Made by a program: the position numbers and the translations under genes. This document shows positions 1 through 6,857 of a DNA stretch of 11,979 nt, piece after piece. Below the pieces are notes generated by a model. That model made no database searches. It worked only from the letters and a program-made list of their open reading frames with translations, and had not been told where the DNA came from. Source of the DNA: an uncultured Actinomyces sp. (GTDB taxonomy: Bacteria > Actinomycetota > Actinomycetes > Actinomycetales > Actinomycetaceae). Location: positions 1 to 11,979 of the forward strand of contig CAJZDJ010000062.1 of NCBI GenBank assembly GCA_915063485.1, written 5' to 3'. The first letter of the stretch is position 1. Each line of letters begins with the position of its first letter.

Positions 1-29
1 CCCGGCTTAATGCCGGGGCCCTTTTGTTT
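1..29 (+). terminator. Intrinsic terminator, cut by the window's left edge
   Basis: The arms CCCGGC (1-6) and GCCGGG (12-17) pair around a TTAAT loop and are followed by GCCCTTTTGTTT. The 3' arm continues as GGCCC, so the 5' arm probably extends left of the window. The T-rich tail lies on the plus side, so it most likely ends an unseen rightward gene. It may also stop the leftward FKBP gene. Confidence 0.7.
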
Positions 30-36
30 AGCCTTC

Positions 37-65
37 TAAAGCCCAGTAAAGCTCAGTGCTAAAGC
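37..65. repeat. Short 10-bp tandem repeat after the FKBP stop codon
   Basis: TAAAGCCCAG (37-46) is followed directly by TAAAGCTCAG (47-56), and a third TAAAGC sits at 60-65 next to the stop codon of the leftward FKBP gene. It lies in the 3' untranslated gap before the hairpin at 1-17. I know of no function; it may be simple slippage. Confidence 0.5.
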
Positions 66-473
66 TTAGAGAACTGCCAGGATCTCAGTTACGAACACTA
101 GGGTGTCGCCGCCCTTAATGCCGGCCTGAGGCACGCCACGGGAGCCGTAACCTAGCTCGGAGGGGATGGATAGCAGCACGCGTGAACCTACGCGCTGGCC
201 TACCAGGCCCTCGTCCCAACCACGGATAACCATGCCCACGCCAATCTGGAAGCTCAGCGGCTGGCCACGGTCAAAGGAGTTGTCGAATACCTGGCCATCC
301 CAGATCTGACCCAGGTAGTTGCACACAATGGTGTCGCCGGGCTCAACGATTTGGCCGTCGCCGGCGTCGAGAACCTGAATCTCTAGGTCAGTGGGGGCCT
401 CAGCGTCGGGGAAGGTGAGGGTGGGCTTGGAGCCTTTGCTACCGGAAACGGTAGGAAGCGGTGTTGCGATCAT
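66..473 (-). CDS. FKBP-type peptidyl-prolyl cis-trans isomerase
   Basis: This 135-residue protein is a single FKBP domain that catalyses cis-trans isomerisation of Xaa-Pro bonds during protein folding. After a loose N-terminal leader (residues 1-16) comes KPTLTFPDAEAPTDL, a typical entry to short actinobacterial FKBPs. The fold's signature residues follow: Y53, F63-D64 in a VFDNS motif, the VIRGWDEGL strand-helix (82-90), the IPSELGYG flap (103-110) and the last strand LVFVTEIL. There is no signal peptide or lipobox, so it is probably cytoplasmic. The ATG is preceded by only a close AAGG, a weak ribosome site, but the length suits the family. It is divergent from the acyltransferase. The family is confident; the client proteins are unknown. 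Confidence 0.93.
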   Translation of the reverse strand: MIATPLPTVSGSKGSKPTLTFPDAEAPTDLEIQVLDAGDGQIVEPGDTIVCNYLGQIWDGQVFDNSFDRGQPLSFQIGVGMVIRGWDEGLVGQRVGSRVLLSIPSELGYGSRGVPQAGIKGGDTLVFVTEILAVL

Positions 474-474
474 G

Positions 475-530
475 CCTTAAGTTTAAGGTAACCAATGCCT
501 CAATGTATGTTTCTACGCCTGAAGTAGAAT
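475..530. promoter_or_regulatory. Divergent FKBP/acyltransferase spacer with two inverted repeats and a candidate -10
   Basis: The gap 474-595 holds two small palindromes. CCTTAA-GT-TTAAGG (475-488) touches the FKBP start. TTCTAC-N7-GTAGAA (511-529) overlaps TAGAAT (525-530), which matches the -10 consensus at five of six bases for the rightward acyltransferase. No convincing -35 is seen 16-18 bp upstream. The overlap of a dyad with a -10 suggests a possible operator, which is inference. Confidence 0.3.
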
Positions 531-595
531 AGGTGCGTTCCCATTTTGACGCGCTCGTTTCCCCAACAGGCTTTGCATTTTCTTGAGGATGTTTT

Positions 596-1843
596 GTGGC
601 TCCCAACACTGGCATAGTGAATTTACCTAGGTTAACTAGCCTGCGTTTCTTTGCTGCATCAGGTGTATTCATGTATCACCTGTGCCGCATTTATCCAGGT
701 ATGCCGCTTAAAGCTACGTCCACTGTGGGCTATGTTGGGGTGGCGTTTTTCTTTGTGCTATCAGGTTTTGTACTGACCTGGTCCACCCCGATTTATAACG
801 GTGTGGAGGCCAAGCAATTTTGGATTAAGCGTGTAGCGCGTGTATACCCCTCGCACCTGGTGATGATGGTTATCGCGTTGCTATTGCCGGCTAGGCCGCT
901 ACCGCTGACCTGGGTTGCAGTACCTCCCAACGCGTTGCTGCTGCAATCTTGGTTCCCATCTAACGACATTGCTTTTGGGGTAAACGCAGTTAGCTGGTCG
1001 CTGTCTTGTGAGGCTTTCTTCTACCTGTGTGCACCGCTACTGATCAGCGTGCTAAACGCACTTAAGCCCTTGCAGCGTTACCTAGCCGCTGCTGCTGGCG
1101 CGGGTGTGGCCTGGAGTATCGGATTGGTGATGGCAGCCAATGGGGCTAATGTTTACGCCTACCACTTGCCGATTGTGCGTATCGGTGAATTTATTATCGG
1201 TATTGCTTTGGCTTTGGCTTTGCGCGACGGCGTGCGCTTGCCTTTCAGGAGCGTGTGCCTTGCGGGGGTGACCACCGCTGTGATGGTGATGGTTTGCCTA
1301 CGCACCGGGCAGCTAACTACGGTTAGCGGCATTTTGATGGTGCCCGCCTTTGCCTGGCTGATTTACGCCTGCGCGCAGGCTGACTTGGATGGGGTACGCG
1401 GCGTGCTGCGGCTGAAGCTGCTAGAGCACCTGGGTATTACTTCTTTTGCTTTTTATCTGGTGCACGAATTAGTGCTCCTAAACCTCAAACCGCTGCCCTG
1501 GCCGCATGGTTCAAAGCTGGTTAATTTGGCGACTGTAATCGTGCTTTGGGTTATCTGCCAGGCGGCGGCCGAACTGTTATACCGTGGAGTTGAGCGTCCT
1601 GCGCAGCGTCGTATTCGTGCATGGGCGGCAGCACATAAGGGGAAGAATGAAACAAAGGCTGGGCATTATTCGCTACAACCTGGGCGTGCTAGTGGACAAG
1701 CCGGAACGCCCGGCACTGGTGTGGATGATGCTGGGAACGGTACTAGTGTCACTGGCGGACACCGCCTCGATTCTGCTGGTAGCGCCGCTGGCGCAGGCAA
1801 TGACGGGGCAGTGGCGCAGCGGAGCCGCCGGGACCGCCGCTAG
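596..1843 (+). CDS. Membrane acyltransferase, acyltransferase-3 (OafA/YrhL-like) family
   Basis: This is an integral membrane enzyme of the family that transfers acetyl or other acyl groups to extracytoplasmic sugars, lipids or cell-wall polymers. Family motifs are clear: LRFFAASGVFMYH with R17 and H28, VGVAFFFVLSGFVL (47-60), the basic RVAR loop (79-82), and WSLSCE (134-139), followed by repeated hydrophobic helices up to about residue 335. The GTG start has GAGG seven bases upstream. The family core ends near residue 350 (ERPAQRRIRAW). The frame then stays open for about 66 further Gly/Ala/Ser/Arg-rich residues, entirely inside the next gene. That tail is either a real overprinted extension or an artefact of a lost nearby stop. 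The acceptor is unknown; the adjacent exporter suggests a surface glycan. Confidence 0.85.
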   Translation: MAPNTGIVNLPRLTSLRFFAASGVFMYHLCRIYPGMPLKATSTVGYVGVAFFFVLSGFVLTWSTPIYNGVEAKQFWIKRVARVYPSHLVMMVIALLLPARPLPLTWVAVPPNALLLQSWFPSNDIAFGVNAVSWSLSCEAFFYLCAPLLISVLNALKPLQRYLAAAAGAGVAWSIGLVMAANGANVYAYHLPIVRIGEFIIGIALALALRDGVRLPFRSVCLAGVTTAVMVMVCLRTGQLTTVSGILMVPAFAWLIYACAQADLDGVRGVLRLKLLEHLGITSFAFYLVHELVLLNLKPLPWPHGSKLVNLATVIVLWVICQAAAELLYRGVERPAQRRIRAWAAAHKGKNETKAGHYSLQPGRASGQAGTPGTGVDDAGNGTSVTGGHRLDSAGSAAGAGNDGAVAQRSRRDRR

Positions 1844-3461
1844 GCTTCTGGGTGTAAACAGCCAGAGTGAGCTGATAGCTGTCTTAGCTGGAGCGGTTAT
1901 TGTCGGCTTCATCGTTAAGGATCTGCTCTCTATTTTGGTGCAGTGGTGGAGCCTTAAGGTTTCCTCTAACCTGCGCTACAAGAGCGCTATTGAAATCAGC
2001 GAATACTATCTGCGCCTGCCTTACTCTAAGCACGCCTATTTAGGGTTGGCGGTAATTCTAAATAAGTCTGGTCAGAACGTGACCATGGCTTATAGCGGTT
2101 ACCTGTTTGGCACTATCACGCTGGCTACCCAGATTTTTGCGGTTGCTAGTGTGGTGGGTGCGTTGCTGATTGCCGCCCCGGTGGCTACCGCGATTTTGGC
2201 GCTGTTTGTTGGCCTGTTTGGCTGGCTCTTCCTACGTAAGGTGCGCCCGCTAAATGAGCGCCTGGGCGCGGAAGAGGTGGCCGCTAATGAGCGCTCGTTC
2301 AGGGCTTGCTTTGACGCTTTTGGCACCATTAAAGAAACCCAGCTGCGTAACGCCTACGACTTCTATCTAGAGCGTATTGATGAGGCTTCAGCTAAGCTGC
2401 GCGACATTAGCATTCAGAAGGGTTTCATCGCTTCGCTACCTAAGCAGCTAATTGAAATTGTGTTCATGCTGGCACTAGCCATCGTGTTTGCTTTTACTGC
2501 CTTTATGGGTGACAGCCAGTCGCTGCTGTCATCTATGGCGGTATTGCTGGCGGCAGCTTTCCGTGTGCTACCTACTGCTGCCGGTATGCTGGGCACCTTG
2601 GCTACTATCCGTCAGGCTGAGCCGGCTACACGCGAATTTATTGCCTCTAAGCTGGCGGCCCGCTCACAGATTAAGAGCATGGAAATTGTTAGCCGCCAGG
2701 AGGTCACCCCGCTGGTTCTGCGTAAGGAGCTAGAGGTGCGTGACGTGCGTTTCCGCTATGACGACGACGCCCCTGAGGTGCTTAAGGGCGTAAACTTGCG
2801 TATTCCCTTTGGCACTAAAGCTGCTTTTGTGGGCTCCTCGGGTGCCGGTAAATCTACTTTGTTGGATCTGCTGATGGGTCTGCAGGTGCCCACCAGCGGT
2901 GAGATCCTGATTGACGGCGCCGACATGCGTGAAAATATTTACGGCTGGCAGTCCAACATTGGGGTAGTGCCCCAGAACGTGTTCATCACTGACCGCACTA
3001 TTGCCGAGAATATTGCTTTCGACCAGCGCCGTGAGGATATTGACCCCGAGCGGGTGCGTGAGGCTTTGGAAGGTGCGCGCCTGTGGGAGTTTGTTTCTAA
3101 CCAGCCTGAGGGTATCTGGTCTGAGTTTGGTGAACAGGGCCGACGTCTATCTGGTGGACAGTTGCAGCGTGTGGGTATTGCCCGCGCCTTGTATCGCCGC
3201 CCTAACCTGCTGATTTTGGATGAGGCCACTAGCGCCCTAGATAACGAGACTGAAGCGGAAATCGCTGAAACTATCGATAATCTAAGCGGCAAGATCACCG
3301 TGATTATTGTGGCTCACCGCCTGTCCACCATCCGTAACGCGGATCAGATCGTGTTCCTGGCTAATGGTGTGGTTGATGGTATCGGTAGCTTCATTGAGCT
3401 GCAGGAGCGCTCTGAGGGCTTCCGTAACCTGGTTAAGTTGGCGGCGCTAGAGCAGGCCTAA
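1647..3461 (+). CDS. ABC exporter with fused permease and ATPase, PglK-like lipid-linked glycan flippase type
   Basis: This 604-residue half-transporter has an N-terminal membrane domain (hydrophobic stretches near 23-47, 75-100, 150-195 and 268-315) and a C-terminal ATPase. Visible motifs are Walker A GSSGAGKST (396-404), Q-loop Q443, signature LSGGQ (501-505), Walker B with D525-E526, and H-loop H557. The last membrane stretch, AFRVLPTAAGML, resembles the matching region of PglK, which flips undecaprenyl-linked oligosaccharides in Campylobacter. The ATG at 1647 has AAGGGGAAG just upstream; an in-frame start 63 bp earlier would lie deep inside the acyltransferase and has no good ribosome site. 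The gene overlaps the acyltransferase frame by 197 bp, so the two are probably co-transcribed. A lipid or peptide exporter is the alternative reading. Confidence 0.88.
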   Translation: MKQRLGIIRYNLGVLVDKPERPALVWMMLGTVLVSLADTASILLVAPLAQAMTGQWRSGAAGTAARLLGVNSQSELIAVLAGAVIVGFIVKDLLSILVQWWSLKVSSNLRYKSAIEISEYYLRLPYSKHAYLGLAVILNKSGQNVTMAYSGYLFGTITLATQIFAVASVVGALLIAAPVATAILALFVGLFGWLFLRKVRPLNERLGAEEVAANERSFRACFDAFGTIKETQLRNAYDFYLERIDEASAKLRDISIQKGFIASLPKQLIEIVFMLALAIVFAFTAFMGDSQSLLSSMAVLLAAAFRVLPTAAGMLGTLATIRQAEPATREFIASKLAARSQIKSMEIVSRQEVTPLVLRKELEVRDVRFRYDDDAPEVLKGVNLRIPFGTKAAFVGSSGAGKSTLLDLLMGLQVPTSGEILIDGADMRENIYGWQSNIGVVPQNVFITDRTIAENIAFDQRREDIDPERVREALEGARLWEFVSNQPEGIWSEFGEQGRRLSGGQLQRVGIARALYRRPNLLILDEATSALDNETEAEIAETIDNLSGKITVIIVAHRLSTIRNADQIVFLANGVVDGIGSFIELQERSEGFRNLVKLAALEQA

Positions 3462-3479
3462 AACCAGAGCAAAATAAGG

Positions 3480-3495
3480 CCAGCTACTTAGCTGG
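3480..3495 (+). terminator. Small hairpin after the ABC exporter
   Basis: CCAGCT (3480-3485) and AGCTGG (3490-3495) pair around ACTT, 18 bp after the exporter stop codon. The downstream sequence is A-rich rather than T-rich on this strand, so alone it is a weak terminator. It may add to the larger hairpin that follows. Confidence 0.3.
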
Positions 3496-3505
3496 TGGCA
3501 GCCAT

Positions 3506-3543
3506 AAAAAAGTTTGTGCCCCAGAAGTTTCTGGGGTACAAAC
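3506..3543 (-). terminator. Strong intrinsic terminator for the leftward glycosyltransferase
   Basis: GTTTGT-G-CCCCAGAA (from 3512) pairs with TTCTGGGG-T-ACAAAC (to 3543) in a stem of about 15 bp with a G-T wobble. Read leftward, it is followed by six T residues (A-run at 3506-3511 on the plus strand), the classical rho-independent layout. It sits between convergent genes, so it may also block read-through from the exporter. Confidence 0.85.
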
Positions 3544-3548
3544 GCATA

Positions 3549-4490
3549 TTAGCTGTTTAGTTCACCTGACTCGTTCCAGGTCTTCCAGCGCAGCGGGTGG
3601 GCTTTAACCATGGGGCCGTTAGCAGCAAACTGGATGCGCTCATCGGGGCGCCCGTGGCTGATGTTTTCCCAAACCTCAAGGATTTCAGCGTTGGATAGCT
3701 TGGAGCCAGCCTCCCAGTGTGGGGAGAACCAGCTTAGATCCTCACCCGTTAGCGCAGTGGCGGCGCTACCTTGACGTACCTTACGGGCTACCTGCTCGGG
3801 GGAGCGGTACTGGGCGTGGGCGATCTTTAGGCCATGGCTGGTGGCGCCTACCCGTAGGGCATAGTGGTTGCCGGGACCCATCTTTAGCCAGCGGTGTGAA
3901 CGCACTGCCACCTTGCCAGGGAAGGAAGGCTTAGTGTCCACAATGAATTCGGCGTTGATCAGGTCCTCAGGGCCGGGCGTGGTGGGCACCATGTGTAAAA
4001 AGTCGGCGTAAATCATGTCTGCGCTTTGGCTGCGCAGATAGTCTGCCAGCTTGCCTTCAGGGGCGAACCAGAACTCGTCGCCGTCGAAGGGAATAATCCA
4101 GTCAGCCCCTGCCCGCCAAGCCGCATGGCACATGTAGGTCATTTTTTCTGCCTGAATATGTGCCGGTTCGCGGTCTCGGGCTACGTGCACGCGGCCGGTT
4201 TTGAGGGCGAATTCTTCTAGAATTTCCGGGGTGTCATCGGTGGACATGTTGTCGCCAACAATGATGTGACTGATGCCCTGCGCAAATAGGTGCTCAATGA
4301 CCAGGGGCAGAATATCCGCCTCGTTTTTGACTAGCGTTACGCCCCAAACTTCGCCTTCTTTACGACGACGACGCGGCAAGTTGGGTAGCTGCATATGTTT
4401 CATGGCCCGCATCTGCGCGGGTAGGCTGCGATGCTTAATAAAATCTTTGCAAACCCAGCTGGCCTGACCCAGATCTTGGCGGAGTGACAT
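3549..4490 (-). CDS. Glycosyltransferase family 2-like protein
   Basis: This 313-residue enzyme should transfer a sugar from a nucleotide donor. The GT-A Rossmann-like core starts at WGVTLVKNEADI (49-60). DNMSTDDTPEIL (80-91), QAEKMT (113-118) and the metal-binding DxD-type FDGDEFWF (135-142) follow, a set typical of the Glyco_tranf_2_4 group. A basic stretch RRRRK precedes the core. I chose the ATG at 4490 over the ATG 84 bp upstream because AGGA lies five bases before it and the resulting N-terminus matches the paralogue's length. There is no signal peptide or clear membrane helix, so it is probably cytoplasmic or membrane-peripheral. It converges on the flippase-like exporter, which suggests shared glycan assembly. 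Donor and acceptor are unknown. Confidence 0.85.
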   Translation of the reverse strand: MSLRQDLGQASWVCKDFIKHRSLPAQMRAMKHMQLPNLPRRRRKEGEVWGVTLVKNEADILPLVIEHLFAQGISHIIVGDNMSTDDTPEILEEFALKTGRVHVARDREPAHIQAEKMTYMCHAAWRAGADWIIPFDGDEFWFAPEGKLADYLRSQSADMIYADFLHMVPTTPGPEDLINAEFIVDTKPSFPGKVAVRSHRWLKMGPGNHYALRVGATSHGLKIAHAQYRSPEQVARKVRQGSAATALTGEDLSWFSPHWEAGSKLSNAEILEVWENISHGRPDERIQFAANGPMVKAHPLRWKTWNESGELNS

Positions 4491-4516
4491 TAGCGTCCTA
4501 AGGTTGGGGTGGGAAA

Positions 4517-4560
4517 GTGTCACGAGGAAAAACGTGACTATACCGTTGATAGTATAGATT
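4517..4560. promoter_or_regulatory. Divergent glycosyltransferase promoter region with two adjacent inverted repeats
   Basis: The 109-bp gap between the divergent glycosyltransferases holds GTCACG-N8-CGTGAC (4519-4538), then CTATAC-N8-GTATAG (4538-4557). The two dyads share base 4538 and have equal arms and spacers. TATAGT read leftward (4537-4542) and TATAGA read rightward (4553-4558) are -10-like and lie within the second dyad. The arrangement suits a shared divergent promoter with operators; no regulator is identified and the -35 boxes are not clear. Confidence 0.35.
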
Positions 4561-4599
4561 GGTTTCCATCCCACTTATAGCCCTTGAGAGGTTGGCGCC

Positions 4600-5562
4600 A
4601 TGTTGGACTATGGCAAATTCGTCTATAAGTCGCGTGTGTGGGCAGGCTATGCGAACAGAGCAATTAAACGTAGCTTTTCTACTCAGCAGGTAAATAAACG
4701 ACGCGAAATTTTAAGCTCTCGCCAGGTGCCTGACTTCCCGGTGACTCCAGGTGCGGTTATGGCCGTAACCATGGTTAAGGATGAGGCTGACATTATTGGC
4801 CGCGTTATCACCCACCTGCTGGAGCAGGAAGTGGACCGGGTGATCGTGGCTGACAATATGTCTAGCGATGACACCCCCCAAATTTTGGCTGATTTGGCCA
4901 GTAAATACCCGGTTACGGTGGTGCAAGATAACCTGGCGGCCTACTATCAGTCAGAAAAAATGACGGCCTTGGCTAAGTTGGCGCGCAATCACGGGGCTAA
5001 GTGGGTAATTCCTTTCGACGCCGATGAACTGTGGTTCGCCCCGGGCGCCACCCTAGCTAGCTACCTGCGGGCCAGTGACAAGAAACAGTTCCGCGCCGCT
5101 GTGCACAACGCTATCCCCACCGAAACCGCCGGGGTGTGGCGTCTTGATCAGCGGGCAGCAAGCCTGCCGAAAACTGCTGTGGCCACGCTACCTGGCATGA
5201 ATATTTCTATGGGTAACCACTTTGTGGACCGCCCTGGTGAAACCGACGCCGGTATGCGCCTAATTCACTTGCCGTGGCGTTCGCTAGAGCAGATTGAACG
5301 TAAATCAACGCAGGGTTCTTTGGCGTTGCGTTTGGCTGAGCATGAGGGGCGCCTGGGGCGCCAGTGGCATGAGACTGAAACTGCGTTGGCGCAGGACGCC
5401 GCTGGGCTGTGGCAGGATCTGCTAAACGGTAACCCGCACCCGGCCCTGGACCTAAACTGGTCGGCAGACAGTGAGCTAATCACCTTAGATGAGCTACCTG
5501 CTTGGCCTTTTGCCCGTCCCTATGACATCACCGGCCCTAACCGCATTGAAGAGGGCAAATAG
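4600..5562 (+). CDS. Glycosyltransferase family 2-like protein, paralogue of the divergent gene
   Basis: This 320-residue glycosyltransferase carries the same motif series as its neighbour: AVTMVKDEADI (55-65), DNMSSDDTPQIL (85-96), QSEKMT (117-122) and DxD-type FDADELWF (139-146). The pair also shares a C-terminal MG-GNH element and a WRSLEQIERKSTQGS-like segment (YRSPEQVARKVRQGS in the other), so they are true paralogues, though too diverged to be a recent duplication. The ATG has GAGAGG eight bases upstream. A basic N-terminal region of about 50 residues precedes the core, and no membrane helix is evident. Being divergent from its partner, it probably shares control with it. It may add a second residue to the same glycan; the substrates cannot be read from sequence. 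Confidence 0.85.
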   Translation: MLDYGKFVYKSRVWAGYANRAIKRSFSTQQVNKRREILSSRQVPDFPVTPGAVMAVTMVKDEADIIGRVITHLLEQEVDRVIVADNMSSDDTPQILADLASKYPVTVVQDNLAAYYQSEKMTALAKLARNHGAKWVIPFDADELWFAPGATLASYLRASDKKQFRAAVHNAIPTETAGVWRLDQRAASLPKTAVATLPGMNISMGNHFVDRPGETDAGMRLIHLPWRSLEQIERKSTQGSLALRLAEHEGRLGRQWHETETALAQDAAGLWQDLLNGNPHPALDLNWSADSELITLDELPAWPFARPYDITGPNRIEEGK

Positions 5563-5563
5563 C

Positions 5564-5640
5564 TAGCTGCGCTGGCGCGGGCCGAGCACCCGTGAAAGCC
5601 TGCGACGTTGAGAAGCTTCTTAGCTGCGCTAGCGCGGGCC
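5564..5640. repeat. Pair of 20-bp direct repeats in a gene-free stretch
   Basis: TAGCTGCGCTGGCGCGGGCC (5564-5583) recurs at 5621-5640 with one change (A for G at its eleventh base), 57 bp apart. The second copy contains the 10-bp palindrome GCGCTAGCGC, and another palindrome, AGAAGCTTCT, lies at 5611-5620. The pair begins two bases after the glycosyltransferase stop. No convincing gene exists in 5563-5713, and I see no other feature there. Confidence 0.6.
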
Positions 5641-5713
5641 AAGGACTCCCTTAGGTGCGAGCACTGCCAGCTGCCTGTAGGCTTTGCCCACCATCTACAA
5701 GCTAATAAAAACA

Positions 5714-5747
5714 AGTGGGGGCGTACCTTTTAGGTACGCCCCCCACT
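5714..5747. terminator. Bidirectional terminator between convergent genes
   Basis: AGTGGGGGCGTACC (5714-5727) pairs with GGTACGC followed by a C-run and ACT (5733-5747) around a TTTTA loop; the stem is about 14 bp with one bulged C. The rightward tail is ATGTGTTTTG and the leftward tail is TGTTTTTATTAG, so it can end both the glycosyltransferase and the BI-1/YccA gene. Confidence 0.85.
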
Positions 5748-5786
5748 ATGTGTTTTGCTGTGCTTAATGCGCGCAGCGCTATTGGG

Positions 5787-6749
5787 TCAGTCGTCGCTGC
5801 TGAAGATAGCCAGCAGACGCAAAATCTCAATGTAGAGCCACACCAGGGTCACTACTAGGCCGAAGGCGCAGGTCCAGGCGTAGCGGCGCGGGGCGCCGGC
5901 GTTTACCAGCGACTCGGTGTTCTGGAAGTCGAGCACCAGGGATACAGCCGCCATGATCACGGCAACGGGGCCAATGATCAGGCCCAGCGGGATGCCCGCA
6001 ACGGTCATGGAGTACAGGCCAAATTCGCCGCCCACCAGGCCGGTGAGCTGCAGCAGGAAGTTAACCATGGCGAAAGCGCCGTAACCGATCAGGGCAATCA
6101 TGAAGATCTTGAGGAACTTACCCTGCAGACGGAAGTTAGCGAACTTGTACAGGCACAGCATTACTACGAACGTGGCCAAAGTACCCAGCACAGCCTGCAG
6201 CACAATGCCGCTGTAGCGGGTTATCTCGACGGCGGCAGAGAAGCCACCAAGCATTAGACCTTCAGCTACGGCGTAGATGAACATCAGTACCGGTGAAGGC
6301 TCACGCTTGAAGGTGTTGATCAGACCAAAGATTAGCGCCCCAACAGCGCCGGTGCTGGTGACCATGACGGCGGTGCCCATGGCCTGTGCGCTCTGGGTCT
6401 GGTAGGCGTTAACCACCAGGTACCAGCCAAAAGCGGCGGTGATAACTACCGTTAGCAGCAGGGCGGCGGTACGCACAATGACGTCGTCGTAAGTCATGCG
6501 CCCAGTCTCCACAGCGGAGGCGGCGGGGGCAGCGTACTGCTGCTCAAGCTGGGCCTGGCTGTAGGGGTCAGCGTAACCGGTCTGGCTGTAAGCGCCGTTG
6601 TGGTCGTAGTTCTGGCCGTAGGGGGCACCATAGCCGCCCTGGTTGGGGTGGCCGGGGGTGTAGCCGGGCATAGTCGGATACCCGGCTGGGGTGGTTTGCT
6701 GCGCACCCTGCTTAAATACAGGGTTGGAGCTGAATACGGGGTTGGACAC
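5787..6749 (-). CDS. Bax inhibitor-1/YccA family seven-helix membrane protein
   Basis: This 320-residue protein has a hydrophilic N-terminal tail of about 83 residues rich in Tyr, Gly, Pro and Gln, then seven hydrophobic helices and a short acidic end (SSDD). It begins SNPVFSSNPVF, a common opening of actinobacterial members. Other hallmarks are TYDDVIVRTAALLL (86-99), MFIYAVAEGLMLGGFSA, and the C-terminal DFQNTE...GAP...YAWTCAFGL...LYIEILRLL. BI-1 proteins are linked to pH-dependent calcium leak (BsYetJ) and membrane-protease control; the role here is unknown. I chose the GTG at 6749 because AAGGAG lies nine bases before it. The ATG three codons upstream abuts that same site with no spacing. 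It is transcribed away from the ABC exporter and ends at the terminator at 5714-5747. Confidence 0.92.
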   Translation of the reverse strand: MSNPVFSSNPVFKQGAQQTTPAGYPTMPGYTPGHPNQGGYGAPYGQNYDHNGAYSQTGYADPYSQAQLEQQYAAPAASAVETGRMTYDDVIVRTAALLLTVVITAAFGWYLVVNAYQTQSAQAMGTAVMVTSTGAVGALIFGLINTFKREPSPVLMFIYAVAEGLMLGGFSAAVEITRYSGIVLQAVLGTLATFVVMLCLYKFANFRLQGKFLKIFMIALIGYGAFAMVNFLLQLTGLVGGEFGLYSMTVAGIPLGLIIGPVAVIMAAVSLVLDFQNTESLVNAGAPRRYAWTCAFGLVVTLVWLYIEILRLLAIFSSDD

Positions 6750-6784
6750 TATCCCCATCTCCTTCCATTTTTCCTGGTATCAGC

Positions 6785-6800
6785 CTGCCATAATAGGCAG
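6785..6800. promoter_or_regulatory. Inverted repeat enclosing a candidate -10 of the BI-1/YccA gene
   Basis: CTGCC (6785-6789) and GGCAG (6796-6800) flank ATAATA, which reads TATTAT on the minus strand, a -10-like hexamer about 40 bp before the GTG start. The best -35 is CTGAGT at 18-bp spacing, a weak match. It could be a promoter with an operator, but this is tentative. Confidence 0.25.
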
Positions 6801-6857
6801 ATTTAAGCTATTAACTCAGCTAGGGACTTATTCACTATGGCTGTTTTGGGCGCCTTT

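Noticed and set aside
1584..1646. Upstream in-frame start for the ABC exporter
   Set aside because: The extra 21 residues are read from acyltransferase coding sequence and the ATG at 1647 has a strong ribosome site.
2939..3298. Reading frame of 119 codons antisense to the exporter ATPase domain
   Set aside because: It lies fully opposite conserved Q-loop, signature and Walker B coding, with no recognisable domain.
4491..4574. N-terminal extension of the leftward glycosyltransferase using an ATG at 4574
   Set aside because: It would run through the paired inverted repeats of the divergent promoter and make the protein longer than its paralogue. The ATG at 4490 has a good ribosome site.
5520..5714. 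Minus-strand reading frame in the gene-free stretch after the second glycosyltransferase
   Set aside because: It overlaps the end of a real gene, reads the direct repeats as low-complexity residues, and lacks a ribosome site and any family similarity.
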